Shown piece by piece: positions 26,930 to 35,728 of a stretch of DNA of 37,772 bases. Made by a program: the position numbers and the translations under genes. The stretch's first letter is position 1; the number at the start of each line of letters is the position of its first letter. The notes beneath the pieces are model-generated. The model had not been told where the DNA came from. It did not search any database and saw only the letters and a list, made by a program, of their open reading frames with translations. This stretch comes from an uncultured Collinsella sp. (GTDB lineage Bacteria; Actinomycetota; Coriobacteriia; Coriobacteriales; Coriobacteriaceae), in assembly GCA_958348565.1 (NCBI GenBank), contig CATVZP010000011.1, positions 1 to 37,772 on the forward strand, given 5' to 3'.

Positions 26930-26997
26930 AGAAAAGCTCCCTTCGGGCTTGTTGGAATCGAATGTGTATCCGATTCCAACGTACCCAAAGGAAGCTC
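26930..26997 (-). promoter_or_regulatory. Long hairpin overlapping the HAD gene's ribosome binding site
   Basis: In minus-strand RNA, GAGCUUCCUUUGGG pairs along all 14 positions with CCCGAAGGGAGCUU, using three G-U pairs, and encloses a perfect 10-bp stem (GUUGGAAUCG with CGAUUCCAAC). The 3' arm carries the AAGGGAG binding site and is followed by UUUUCU and then the AUG. It could be the ade terminator, a translational switch, or both. On the plus strand the G-U positions become mismatches, so the structure belongs to the minus-strand RNA. Confidence 0.65.
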
Positions 26998-27082
26998 AAA
27001 TAAGACTCTGCGGGCGCAAACGTTACAAGGGCCTGGCGGATGCCTCACATACGCCAGGCGGTTCGCGTCCGCAGCATCCGAC

Positions 27083-27136
27083 ACGCCAAAGAGTGTCCCC
27101 AGCGACTAGTCGTTTAAGAACGTCCCCGATGACTAG
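27083..27136 (-). repeat. Two 27-bp repeat units at the end of ade
   Basis: On the minus strand the units begin at 27136 and 27109. The first CTAGTC contains the TAG stop of adenine deaminase. The second is the GGGGACACTCTT variant, matching the last unit of the array at 25996-26074. Confidence 0.85.
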
Positions 27137-28953
27137 TCGGCGTAGGTGAAGGTGGTGACGTCGAACATGCCCTCGGGGCGGATGCGGAGCGTCGGGATCA
27201 CCGGCAGGGGCAGGAAGATGATGCCCATGATGGGATCGTGCGGCGGCTCAATACCCATGGCGCGCGCCTTGACCATAAAGTCGTCGTGCTGCGCGGCGAC
27301 ATCCTCGGCCGTGCCCTCGCTCATCAGACCACCAAGCGCCAGCGGAATACGCGCCACGACCTCGCCGTTGCGCACCAGCACGTGGCCGCCCTGGCCAACA
27401 GCCTCGACGGCAGCCATCATATCGGCAGCGTTATCGCCCACGACGCATACGTTGTGCGAATCGTGGCCAATCGTCGAGGCGATGGCACCGCCCGTGATGG
27501 TAAAGCCGCGCACCCAGCCACGGCCGATATGCTTGCCGACGAGCCCCATGCCGGCGGGACCGTCGCCATCGGCGCCCTCGGCCTGCAGCGACACGCCGCG
27601 ACCGTGACGCTCGATCAGCATAATGCGGCGCAGACCCTCGGCATTCTCGGGACGAACTATGCCCGTGATGGCCTTGCCCGGCACCACGTCGATCACGGCC
27701 TCGCCCGGCTTAAAGGCATAGTCGAACACGTCGAGCGATAGCTTCGGCAGCTTAACGGAAGCACGCAGCTCATCGGCAAGGGCCGCAACCTCGGCCATCT
27801 CGGGTGCGATCTCGCCCACAAAGGTGCCGTCCTGCGCCACCAGAGCACCGGCGGCATACACGCAATGCGGAGCCGTGGCAAACGTCAGGTCGTTGAGCAC
27901 CAGCAGGTCGGCACGCTTGCCCGGGGCGATGGCGCCACGCAGCTCGTGCGGGTCGCGGCAACCGTGGTCCAGGCCAAACGCCTCGGCCGTGGATAGGGAC
28001 GCCATAGAGATGGCAACCACGGGGTCAATACCGGCCTCGATAGCCACGCGGCAGGCATTGTCGATCATACCGGTCGAAAGTGCATCGGAGGGAGCGCGGT
28101 CATCGGTCGCGAAGCAGCAGCGACGGGCGCGGGCGGGGTTCTCCAGCAGCATCGGCGACAAGTTGGCCAGGTCGTGGCTACACGTACCCTCGCGCAGCAT
28201 CACATACATGCCGCGGGACAGTTTATCGAGCGCCTCCTCGGGAATCGTCGACTCGTGGTCGGCGATAATGCCCGCTGCGGCATAGGCGTTGAGGTCCTTG
28301 CCGGCAACAAGTGGCGCATGGCCGTCGACCTGCTTGGACGGTGTCTGGTTGGCAGCATCGATACGAGCGCAGGTCTCGGGATCGGCCATAAAGACACCCG
28401 GCAGGTTCATCATCTCGCCGAGGCCAAAAACGTCGCCCGGATGCTCGGCAAAAAACGTCTGCATGTCAGCGGCGGTAATCACAGCGCCCGCTTGCTCATC
28501 GGGCAGCGCGGGCACGCACGAGGGCATCATGTACTTGATGGAAATGGGCGCGCGACGACCGTCCTCGATCATAAAGCGCAGGCCGTCGAGCCCCGCTACG
28601 TTGGCAATCTCGTGGCTGTCGGCAATGGCAGTGGTGGTGCCGCGCGTTGCCGCCATGCGCGCATACTCGGCGGGGCGGATGTTCGAGGACTCGATATGCA
28701 GATGTCCGTCGATAAAACCGGGGGCGAGATAGCGACCCTGGCAGTCGATAACCTCGGCAGCCTCGTAGGTACCGGCGGCATCGTCGCGACCGTCGTAGAG
28801 CACGCCGACGATTACGCCATCCTTGACGGCAACGCTACCGGGCGCCACGCGCTGGCCATATACGTCGACAATCTGCGCATTGGTGAACAGCGTGTCGACG
28901 GGCACGCGACCCTCGGCTGCATCGATCACAGACCTCATGACCTCAACGGACAT
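27133..28953 (-). CDS. ade: Adenine deaminase
   Basis: A 606-residue amidohydrolase that converts adenine to hypoxanthine and ammonia for purine salvage. Seen: N-terminal beta-sandwich, metal-binding GFIDGHLHIESS (from about 80), ADSHEIANV, the VDGHAP stretch, ATDDRAPSD with the catalytic Asp region, and the C-terminal domain unique to this family (GAIASTIGHDSHNVCVVG, EPPHDPIMGIIFLPLPVIPTLR). The length is typical. AAAGGAG lies five bases before the ATG. It is separated from tyrS by a 400-bp region full of repeats, so it is probably transcribed on its own. Its stop codon falls within a repeat unit. Confidence 0.95.
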   Translation of the reverse strand: MSVEVMRSVIDAAEGRVPVDTLFTNAQIVDVYGQRVAPGSVAVKDGVIVGVLYDGRDDAAGTYEAAEVIDCQGRYLAPGFIDGHLHIESSNIRPAEYARMAATRGTTTAIADSHEIANVAGLDGLRFMIEDGRRAPISIKYMMPSCVPALPDEQAGAVITAADMQTFFAEHPGDVFGLGEMMNLPGVFMADPETCARIDAANQTPSKQVDGHAPLVAGKDLNAYAAAGIIADHESTIPEEALDKLSRGMYVMLREGTCSHDLANLSPMLLENPARARRCCFATDDRAPSDALSTGMIDNACRVAIEAGIDPVVAISMASLSTAEAFGLDHGCRDPHELRGAIAPGKRADLLVLNDLTFATAPHCVYAAGALVAQDGTFVGEIAPEMAEVAALADELRASVKLPKLSLDVFDYAFKPGEAVIDVVPGKAITGIVRPENAEGLRRIMLIERHGRGVSLQAEGADGDGPAGMGLVGKHIGRGWVRGFTITGGAIASTIGHDSHNVCVVGDNAADMMAAVEAVGQGGHVLVRNGEVVARIPLALGGLMSEGTAEDVAAQHDDFMVKARAMGIEPPHDPIMGIIFLPLPVIPTLRIRPEGMFDVTTFTYAD

Positions 28954-29106
28954 ACATACTCCTTTAACCGTAGAAAACGCTGCGGAGCGGACGAGCCTTC
29001 ACCACAGCAAGCCAACAGCCATTGTATGCCCAAACGATGGGTCCACGATACGCCTCTCCGCTTAACGGCGCACGCCGCTTGGCGCAATGGGGTCAGACCG
29101 CCTTGG

Positions 29107-29164
29107 GTAGTCGTTGGGGACGTTCTTAAACGACTAGTCATTCAAGAACGTCCCCAACAACTAC
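29107..29164. repeat. Inverted pair of 27-bp repeat units
   Basis: GTAGTCGTTGGGGACGTTCTT and AAGAACGTCCCCAACAACTAC form a 21-bp stem with one mismatch around a loop holding ACGACTAGTC. It is the same repeat family as at 25996 and 27083 but in head-to-head form, about 150 bp upstream of the ade start. Confidence 0.8.
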
Positions 29165-29214
29165 TAACTGCCGTCCCGACAACAAAAACGCCGCTGTTTT
29201 GGCAACGACAGCGA

Positions 29215-29313
29215 AAACCCGCCAGAGCGAGCAAGGTGCCTTGAAACGAGGCGGCATTGACCTTCTGGTCATGCCGCCGAAGTTGAAAGGCAGATTGCCG
29301 CTCTGGCGGGTTT
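29215..29313. repeat. 99-nt structured palindrome between ade and tyrS
   Basis: Outer arms AAACCCGCCAGAGCG (29215-29229) and its exact complement (29299-29313), an internal imperfect stem, and an apical GGCGGCAT-GACC hairpin with a TTCT loop make one nearly continuous stem. It could be a small palindromic element or a structured RNA, and may end tyrS transcription on the minus strand, where TTTT follows the outer stem. Confidence 0.6.
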
Positions 29314-29330
29314 GCAGCGTCGAGTCGTTA

Positions 29331-29350
29331 CGCGGTTTGGTAAAACCGCG
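29331..29350 (-). other. Hairpin just after tyrS
   Basis: CGCGGTTT and AAACCGCG form an 8-bp stem with a four-base loop three bases beyond the tyrS stop. No T-run follows, so it may only protect the mRNA end. Confidence 0.4.
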
Positions 29351-29353
29351 CAA

Positions 29354-30565
29354 CTAAATCAACTTGAAGCCCTTGCGCTTGCCTACGGAGAGGGTGTCGC
29401 CCAGCTTGAGGGCGCTGGGGTCGATGTTGTAGCTCTTGGGAGCCACGGCCTTGCCGTTGATCTTGACGCCGCCACCGTCAATGTCGCGACGGGCCTGGCC
29501 GGCGCTCGCCGAAAGGCCCAGGTCCTTAAGCAGGCCTGCGAGGTAGATCTGGCCCTCGTCGTTGACGGTCAGCTCAACGTGCTTCTCGGGGAAGTCGGCA
29601 AGCTGGCCCTCCTTGAACACGCGGTCGAACTCGGCCTGAGCCTCGTCACCGGCACCGGCGCCGTGATAGGTATCGCACAGGTCGCGGCCCAGTGCACGCT
29701 TGAGCTCATAGGGGTCGGCGGAACCGTCGGCCAGGGCGGCGTCGATCTTGTCGACCTCGGCCGGGGTGAGCGAGCTGGCCAGACGATAGTACTTGCCGAT
29801 CATTTCGTCGGGGATGGACATGGTCTTGCCGAACATATCCTTGGGAGCATCGGTCAGGCCGATGTAGTTGCCGTAGGACTTGGACATCTTGCGCACGCCA
29901 TCGGTGCCCTCGAGCAGCGGCATGGTAAGCGCGATCTGCGGCTCCATGCCCATCTTCTCCATGAGCTCGCGACCAGCGAGCAGGTTGAAGAGCTGGTCGG
30001 TGCCGCCCATCTCCACGTCGGCCTTGATCTGAACGGAGTCGAAGGCCTGCATCACGGGGTACAGGAACTCGTGCAGGGCAATCGGCGTCTGGGACTGGTA
30101 GCGCTTGGTAAAGTCATCGCGCTCGAGGATGCGGGCGACGGTGAACTTGGAGCACACCTGCAGCAGGCCGGCCAGATCCATCGACAGGATCCAGTCGCCG
30201 TTGTGCACGATGGTGGTCTTCTCGGGATCCAGGATCTTCATGGCCTGGCTCACGTAGGTCTCGGCGTTAGCCTCGATCTGCTCCTGCGAAAGCTGCGGGC
30301 GGGTGGAGTTCTTGCCCGAAGGATCGCCGATCAGCGCGGTACCGTTGCCGATGATGAGGGTGACGTTATGACCCAGGTCCTGGAACTGACGCATCTTGCG
30401 CAGGGGCACGGCATGGCCCAGGTGCAGGTCGGGGCTGGTGGGATCGACGCCGAGCTTGATGTTGAGGGGCTCGCCCTTCTCAAGCTTCTTGCGAAGGTCG
30501 GCCTCGGGGACGATCTGCGCTGCGCCCGAGGTGATGATACGCATTTGCTCGTCGACAGACAGCAT
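29354..30565 (-). CDS. tyrS: Tyrosyl-tRNA synthetase
   Basis: A 403-residue class I synthetase charging tRNA-Tyr. The HIGH motif reads HLGH (48-51) and KMSKS is at 226-230. A C-terminal S4-like RNA-binding domain covers about 335-403 (GLSASAGQARRDIDGGGVKING). The motif spacing and the GVDPTSPDLHLGH form fit the TyrZ branch of TyrRS rather than the TyrS branch. AAGGAGG lies seven bases before the ATG. The upstream gap is only 97 bp and shows no T-box, but it holds a small hairpin (AGCACC...GGGTGCT). Confidence 0.95.
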   Translation of the reverse strand: MLSVDEQMRIITSGAAQIVPEADLRKKLEKGEPLNIKLGVDPTSPDLHLGHAVPLRKMRQFQDLGHNVTLIIGNGTALIGDPSGKNSTRPQLSQEQIEANAETYVSQAMKILDPEKTTIVHNGDWILSMDLAGLLQVCSKFTVARILERDDFTKRYQSQTPIALHEFLYPVMQAFDSVQIKADVEMGGTDQLFNLLAGRELMEKMGMEPQIALTMPLLEGTDGVRKMSKSYGNYIGLTDAPKDMFGKTMSIPDEMIGKYYRLASSLTPAEVDKIDAALADGSADPYELKRALGRDLCDTYHGAGAGDEAQAEFDRVFKEGQLADFPEKHVELTVNDEGQIYLAGLLKDLGLSASAGQARRDIDGGGVKINGKAVAPKSYNIDPSALKLGDTLSVGKRKGFKLI

Positions 30566-30662
30566 TGGGTATCCTCCTTTTGCTATAGCACCCTCACCGG
30601 ATACGGCGGTGCTCGAAGTTCATAAACCCACTAATAATAACCAAAACGGCGCGGCCGAACAC

Positions 30663-32633
30663 CTACGACAGGAAAATCCTCGTCCTGCCGCACGCGTCGA
30701 TAACGACCGGCAAACGCGTGCCGTCACGTTCGACCAAAAAGCGCGTCTGCTGACGGCGCGAGCAGTCACGGCAACGGACCTGCCCCATCGCATCCGTGGC
30801 GCAGGCGCCCTCGGCAGTCAGCAAGCAGTGCTCGCACACCATGAGCTCGGGACGGTCGGCGTCGACAGCCCCCAAGACACCGGGGCAAGCGGCAAGCTCG
30901 GCAACGCGCTCCGCGTCGTCGGCGACAAGCTCGGCAGGCAAATACACACGGCCCGCGCCGAGTCCGCGTAGCCAGGCAAGCGTAACCCGGTTCGCGCAAA
31001 ACACCGGTGCCGCAACGTCAAACGCCACGCCCAGCTCACACGCCATCGCCACCTGTCCCAGATTACGGCAGACGACGCGCCCGGCACGCCGCATAAGTGA
31101 GCGGGTACGCGAGGCATCGGCCGCGCGACAGACCTCGTCGAGCACCACGGTCGCATCGGACAGGTCGCGCTCGCCACACGAGTCGGCATCCATCAGCTGC
31201 CAGGCAAAGACCATGCGAGCGGAAGCCCCCTTTTCCGTCGGCTCCGCCAACGCCGCCTCGGGCACGTCGTCAACAGTCACGGCGCCCTCAAAGGGCAGTA
31301 TCTCAACGGCTCGTGCAACGGGTACGACCGCGTCCGCCTCGACCCGCATGTGCTCCAGCGCCGTCGCCGTCTGCTCCAACACGCCGGCGCTGCGAATCAG
31401 GTACACCTCGCATCCTGCATCGACCTTGCGCTTGCAGTGCACGACAACGCGCTCCCCCGCCGCTGCATCCACCGGGCAGGGCACCTGGGGCCAGCGCTTG
31501 GGCACATCGGGGCGCGCGTCGGCACCCGGATAGAACCGGATCTCGAGCGTGTCGCCCGCGGCAACGGCGGCATCGAGCTCGACGGTCACCTCTTCGTGAC
31601 CCACCGTCACCAAGTGGCCCACGCGCACGCCCTGGTTGATCGCACGCTCAAAGCTCATGAGCTCAGCACCCGATCGCCCCCGCAGATATGCATCGGTAAA
31701 CCCGCGGTTGAACGACCTGCCCAGCTCGCGCTCGAGCGCCGACACGGCAGCGGCATCCCACGCGCCATCGCGCAGCATATCAAGTGCACGACGCCACACC
31801 CGCACCACGTTGAACACGTAGTCGGGGTTTTTCATGCGCCCCTCGATCTTGAGCGACGCCACCCCGGCCCCAACAAGCTCGGGCAGGTGCGCAATGCCCA
31901 GATAGTCGCGCGGGCACAGCAGACGATCGCCCTCCACGGAAACGACGCTCTCCCCCGCCTCGTCCACCAGGTCGTACGCCAGGCGGCACGGCTGTGTACA
32001 GTCGCCGCGCATCGCCGATCGTCCACGCCGCAGGGCCGAAAACTCGCAGGCGCCCGAATATCCAATGCAAATCGCGCCGTGGCAGAACACCTCGATAGGC
32101 ACGCCGGTAGCACACAGGGCGGAAATCTCGTCGACCGCCAGCTCGCGGGCGGTCGTCACACGCTCGACCCCGAGCTCGTCGGCAGCCAGCCGCACGGCAC
32201 CTTCGCTATGGACGCCCGCCTGTGTGGACAGGTGAATCTCGACCCCGGGAATCGCCGCGCGCAACGCGCAGGCCAGACCGGCATCCGCCACGATCAAGGC
32301 ATCGGCACCCAACTCATGCGCGTGTGCCCCCAGCGCCACCGCGTCGGCCAACTCGTCATCGAACACAAACACGTTGAGCGTCACGTATACACGCACGCCG
32401 TGCGCATGCGCCACGGCGCAGCCGCGCAAAAACTCGTCGTCGGTAAAGCCGTGCGCGCTCACGCGGGCGTTAAACCCGCCCAGGCCCGCATAGATGGCAT
32501 CGGCGCCTGCTGCAATCGCCGCGAGCATCTGATCGAGTCCCCCGGCAGGCGCCAGCAGCTCGGGCAGCGCCGCCTCGGCAGCCCCCGGCTCGTTATTGCA
32601 TTGTCCACTCGGCCCCATCGTCCGAATCGCCAT
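30663..32633 (-). CDS. U32-family peptidase / RNA hydroxylation-type protein
   Basis: A 656-residue protein. The N-terminal U32 domain has LPELLAPAGGLDQMLAAIAAGADAIYAG and the family signature EVFCHGAICIGYSGACEFSA (181-200), followed by CTQPCR and KIEGRMKNPDYV. The C-terminal half resembles the DUF3656 region and ends with a Cys-rich block (CEHCLLTAEGACA, CRDC). Relatives include proteases and enzymes that hydroxylate tRNA or 23S rRNA using Fe-S-linked chemistry, so 'peptidase' may not describe its real reaction. The ATG at 32633 has AAGGAG seven bases upstream; an earlier ATG at 32663 does not. It is divergent from the penicillin-binding protein. Confidence 0.85.
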   Translation of the reverse strand: MAIRTMGPSGQCNNEPGAAEAALPELLAPAGGLDQMLAAIAAGADAIYAGLGGFNARVSAHGFTDDEFLRGCAVAHAHGVRVYVTLNVFVFDDELADAVALGAHAHELGADALIVADAGLACALRAAIPGVEIHLSTQAGVHSEGAVRLAADELGVERVTTARELAVDEISALCATGVPIEVFCHGAICIGYSGACEFSALRRGRSAMRGDCTQPCRLAYDLVDEAGESVVSVEGDRLLCPRDYLGIAHLPELVGAGVASLKIEGRMKNPDYVFNVVRVWRRALDMLRDGAWDAAAVSALERELGRSFNRGFTDAYLRGRSGAELMSFERAINQGVRVGHLVTVGHEEVTVELDAAVAAGDTLEIRFYPGADARPDVPKRWPQVPCPVDAAAGERVVVHCKRKVDAGCEVYLIRSAGVLEQTATALEHMRVEADAVVPVARAVEILPFEGAVTVDDVPEAALAEPTEKGASARMVFAWQLMDADSCGERDLSDATVVLDEVCRAADASRTRSLMRRAGRVVCRNLGQVAMACELGVAFDVAAPVFCANRVTLAWLRGLGAGRVYLPAELVADDAERVAELAACPGVLGAVDADRPELMVCEHCLLTAEGACATDAMGQVRCRDCSRRQQTRFLVERDGTRLPVVIDACGRTRIFLS

Positions 32634-32798
32634 CGGCAAACTCCTTACCAACAAGGTATGCATTCACTCTGAAAAATGCCGTCATCCAGCATACACGAGG
32701 CCTCGCGCGCCTCGTTTGGTTTATCGTGTAATAACTTATGTCCATCCTGCCCCAGCGGCGCACTCGCCGCCCGGCACGACATACCTGGAGGTCAATAT

Positions 32799-34982
32799 AT
32801 GGGTCCTCGCCAACGACAGGGACGCAGTCGTTCCAAGACGCATGCCCTGCCCATGATTCTGCTCTCGTTCTTGGGCTTTTTGCTCATCGCGGGCGTAGCG
32901 TTTGGCATCGGCATGATCGGCAACGTCAACCGTTGGCTGTCCGATCTGCCCGACTATACCGACGCCAACGCCTATCTGGTGAGTGAACCCACCGAGATCG
33001 TCGATTGCAACGGCAACAAGATCGCGAGCTTCTACACGCAAAACCGCAAGTCCGTCACCAAGGACCAGGTCTCTCCGTACGTGCTGCAGGGCACCGTCGA
33101 CGTCGAGGACGAGCGCTTCTACGAGCACGGCGGTATCGACCTGTGGGGTATCGCGCGTGCCGCCGTGGCAACCGTCTCCGGTGGCCACGAGGGTGCATCG
33201 ACCATCACCCAGCAGCTGGTACGCAACACCATCCTGCAGGAGGAGCAGTTCGATTCGACCATCGAGCGTAAGGTGCGCGAGGCCTATATCGCCATCAAGA
33301 TGGAGGAGATGTACTCCAAGGACGAGATCCTCATGATGTACCTCAACACCATCTATTACGGCCACGGTGCCTACGGCATCGAGGCCGCAGCCGAGACGTA
33401 TCTGTCCAAGAGCGCCGCCGACCTCACCCTGAGCGAGGCCGCGCTGCTCATCGGCCTTCCCAACTCGCCTTCGCAGTACGACCCCACGGTCAATCCCGAT
33501 CTGGCACTGTCTCGCCGCAACAAGGTTCTCGACAACATGCTGCGCCTGGGCCACATCACCCAGGAGGAGCACGACGCCGCGCAGGCAGAGCCCATCACCC
33601 TCAACGTAACCGAGATTTCGGGCAGCGGCGTCGACGTGTATTCGCAGCCCTACTTTGTCGCCTATGTTAAGCAGCTGCTGGAGCAGGAGTTCTCCACCGA
33701 CGTGCTGTTTAAGGGCGGCCTAACTGTCAAGACCACCATCGACCCCACGATGCAGCAGACTGCCGAGGAGGCCGTGCGTGCCCAGCTCGACACGCTTTCG
33801 CTCGACGGCCTGGACATGGGCATGGTCGTCGTCGACCCCAAGACCGGCTACATCAAGTGCATGGTGGGCGGCTACGACTATAACGCCGACGAGAACCACG
33901 TGAACCACGCCACGGCCAAGCGTCCCGTGGGCTCCACGTTTAAGGCCTTTACGCTGGCCACTGCCATCCAAAACGGCATGAACCCCAACGTCACCCTCAA
34001 CTGCAACTCGCCGCTCAAGGCTAAGGGCACCACGACCGAGGTGCAGAACTACGCCAACCAAAGCTACGGCACCATCACGCTCAAGCAGGCGACGGCATAC
34101 TCCTCCAACACCGGCTATATCCAGGTTGCAGAGGCCATCGGCAATAACAAGATCATGTCGCTCGTCAAGAAGCTCGGCATCGATCCCTCTAAGGACAATA
34201 TCGAGGACGTTCCCGTCATGACGCTCGGCACCGGCTCCATCTCGCCGCTCGAGATGGCCGCGGCCTATGCCACGTTTGCCAACGGCGGTTACTATCGCCA
34301 ACCGATCGCCATCACCGAGATTGATTCGCGAACTGGCTCGGTACTGTACCAGCACACCGATAACCCCTCGCAGGTGCTCTCCACCGGCGAGGCCGCGGCA
34401 GTGACCGACGTCCTGACCGGCGTCATGCAGGGCAGCGGCACGGGTGCCGCCGGCGCTCTGAGTGTGAACCAGCCCTATGCCGGCAAGACAGGTACCACCG
34501 ACAACACCACCAACCTGTGGTTCTGCGGCTATACCCCGCAGCTGGCATGCGCCCTGTGGACCGGCTACTCCGCAGGTGAGATTCCCATCCAAAAGTACGG
34601 CACGGACCTGCTGGGCGACAGCACTAACCTGCCCGTCTTTAAGAAGTTCATGAACACCGTCCTTGCCGGCACCGAGCGCGAGGAGTTCCCGACCGGAACG
34701 GCCCCCACGTATAAGAACAACAACATCTGGAAGTTCTACGGCACCAGCAACACCAAGAAGGCGGAAAGCGACACCGAGGACAAAGACGAGGAAGAGACCA
34801 CGACTACGACAACCACGACTACGACCACGACCACCGAGACCACGGGCGGCAGCACCACGGGTGGCACCGGAACGACCGGCGGCTCGACCGGCGGCGACGG
34901 TAGCGGTGGCGAAGACGGCGGCGAGGGCGGTTCCCCCACTCCAACGCCTACACCCACGCCCGATCCCTCTACGGGTCAGTAG
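32799..34982 (+). CDS. Class A penicillin-binding protein
   Basis: A 727-residue bifunctional cell wall synthase. A basic cytoplasmic start is followed by one membrane helix (about 18-42). The GT51 glycosyltransferase domain has catalytic Glu in VEDERFYEHGG (about 103) and STITQQLVRN. The transpeptidase has the active-site Ser379 in STFK, SSN near 435 and KTGTT from 563. The tail from about 655 is low-complexity: acidic, then a run of Thr, then Gly/Ser and PTPTPTP repeats, likely lying in the wall. GGAGGT precedes the ATG at 32799; starts further upstream have no binding site. It is transcribed alone with its own terminator. Confidence 0.93.
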   Translation: MGPRQRQGRSRSKTHALPMILLSFLGFLLIAGVAFGIGMIGNVNRWLSDLPDYTDANAYLVSEPTEIVDCNGNKIASFYTQNRKSVTKDQVSPYVLQGTVDVEDERFYEHGGIDLWGIARAAVATVSGGHEGASTITQQLVRNTILQEEQFDSTIERKVREAYIAIKMEEMYSKDEILMMYLNTIYYGHGAYGIEAAAETYLSKSAADLTLSEAALLIGLPNSPSQYDPTVNPDLALSRRNKVLDNMLRLGHITQEEHDAAQAEPITLNVTEISGSGVDVYSQPYFVAYVKQLLEQEFSTDVLFKGGLTVKTTIDPTMQQTAEEAVRAQLDTLSLDGLDMGMVVVDPKTGYIKCMVGGYDYNADENHVNHATAKRPVGSTFKAFTLATAIQNGMNPNVTLNCNSPLKAKGTTTEVQNYANQSYGTITLKQATAYSSNTGYIQVAEAIGNNKIMSLVKKLGIDPSKDNIEDVPVMTLGTGSISPLEMAAAYATFANGGYYRQPIAITEIDSRTGSVLYQHTDNPSQVLSTGEAAAVTDVLTGVMQGSGTGAAGALSVNQPYAGKTGTTDNTTNLWFCGYTPQLACALWTGYSAGEIPIQKYGTDLLGDSTNLPVFKKFMNTVLAGTEREEFPTGTAPTYKNNNIWKFYGTSNTKKAESDTEDKDEEETTTTTTTTTTTTTETTGGSTTGGTGTTGGSTGGDGSGGEDGGEGGSPTPTPTPTPDPSTGQ

Positions 34983-35002
34983 GCACCCAGCCATAGCCAA
35001 TC

Positions 35003-35044
35003 AAAGGCGCCCGAGCAGATACAAAGCTGCTCGGGCGCCTTTTT
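35003..35044 (+). terminator. Terminator of the penicillin-binding protein gene
   Basis: AGGCGCCCGAGCA and its complement form a perfect 13-bp stem with a ten-base loop, followed by TTTTTG. Confidence 0.9.
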
Positions 35045-35085
35045 GTCACGAGAAACCTCGCACGCGCCTCAACACGATACGGCAA

Positions 35086-35119
35086 TAAAAAAGGGCGCCG
35101 ACCATCGTCGACGCCCCCT
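35086..35119 (-). terminator. argR terminator
   Basis: On the minus strand a GGGGGCGTCGAC ... GTCGGCGCCC hairpin is followed by TTTTTT. It lies 40 bp past the argR stop, back to back with the terminator of the convergent gene. Confidence 0.75.
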
Positions 35120-35158
35120 TACAAGGCTCTGTAGCCGCCTGCACGACGCGGTTCTCGC

Positions 35159-35596
35159 CTACTTGCGAGAGTTGCTCAGCTTATTAATCAGCGCCTCCAG
35201 GCGCTCGCCATCCTCGGCGGTCTGGGCGATAACCAAGATGGTGTCGTTACCGGCGAGCGAACCGAGCACGTCGGGCAGCTCGGCGGCATCGACCGCAGCG
35301 GCAATGCCCGAAGCGGTGCCAGGCTGAGCCTTGATCATAACCAGGTTGTCGGTGCGCAGAACGCCCGTTACCAATTCGGAAACCATACGCTGCAGATGCA
35401 AGTCCTCAGCCAGGACATAAATACCCTCGGGAAGCTTGCGCAGCCCCATATCGGCAATGTCGCGCGAAACGGTCGCCTGCGTGCAATCGAAACCCATGGC
35501 ACGGAGCTCGTCTACCAGCACGCGCTGCGTGCGAACATCCTTGTTGCGCACGATATCTCTAATGGCATCCTGGCGCCCATTGCGTTTTTTAGCCAT
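35159..35596 (-). CDS. argR: Arginine repressor
   Basis: A 145-residue ArgR/AhrC. The N-terminal winged helix-turn-helix (residues 1-70) has RQDAIRDIV and the recognition stretch CTQATVSRDIADMGLRKL. The C-terminal domain that binds arginine and makes hexamers has PGTASGIAAAVDAAELPDVLGSLAGNDTILVI, with the Asp pair and GTI-like loop in the expected order. The ATG at 35596 follows GTGAGG; an upstream start would add 12 residues of non-family sequence. No arginine biosynthesis genes are adjacent. The upstream 130 bp is A/T-rich with a half ARG-box-like GTGAAT, so autoregulation is possible. Confidence 0.93.
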   Translation of the reverse strand: MAKKRNGRQDAIRDIVRNKDVRTQRVLVDELRAMGFDCTQATVSRDIADMGLRKLPEGIYVLAEDLHLQRMVSELVTGVLRTDNLVMIKAQPGTASGIAAAVDAAELPDVLGSLAGNDTILVIAQTAEDGERLEALINKLSNSRK

Positions 35597-35686
35597 ACAA
35601 AACCTCACTCCATAGATGGCGGAGACAATCAATCAGTGATTGTATAGTTTAGCGCTATTTAAGGGTATTTGTGAATAAGAACGCAT

Positions 35687-35718
35687 TTCGAAACAATTCC
35701 ATGCAAGATTGTTTCGAA
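35687..35718. promoter_or_regulatory. Perfect palindrome between the glycosyltransferase and argR
   Basis: TTCGAAACAA and TTGTTTCGAA are perfect 10-bp arms separated by 12 bases. It starts 11 bases beyond the glycosyltransferase stop and about 90 bp upstream of argR. It may be an operator, or a terminator lacking a clear T-tract. Confidence 0.5.
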
Positions 35719-35728
35719 CATAGCCGTC

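Noticed and set aside
30566..30662. T-box riboswitch ahead of tyrS
   Set aside because: The gap is 97 bp with no T-box sequence or antiterminator layout; only a small hairpin is visible.
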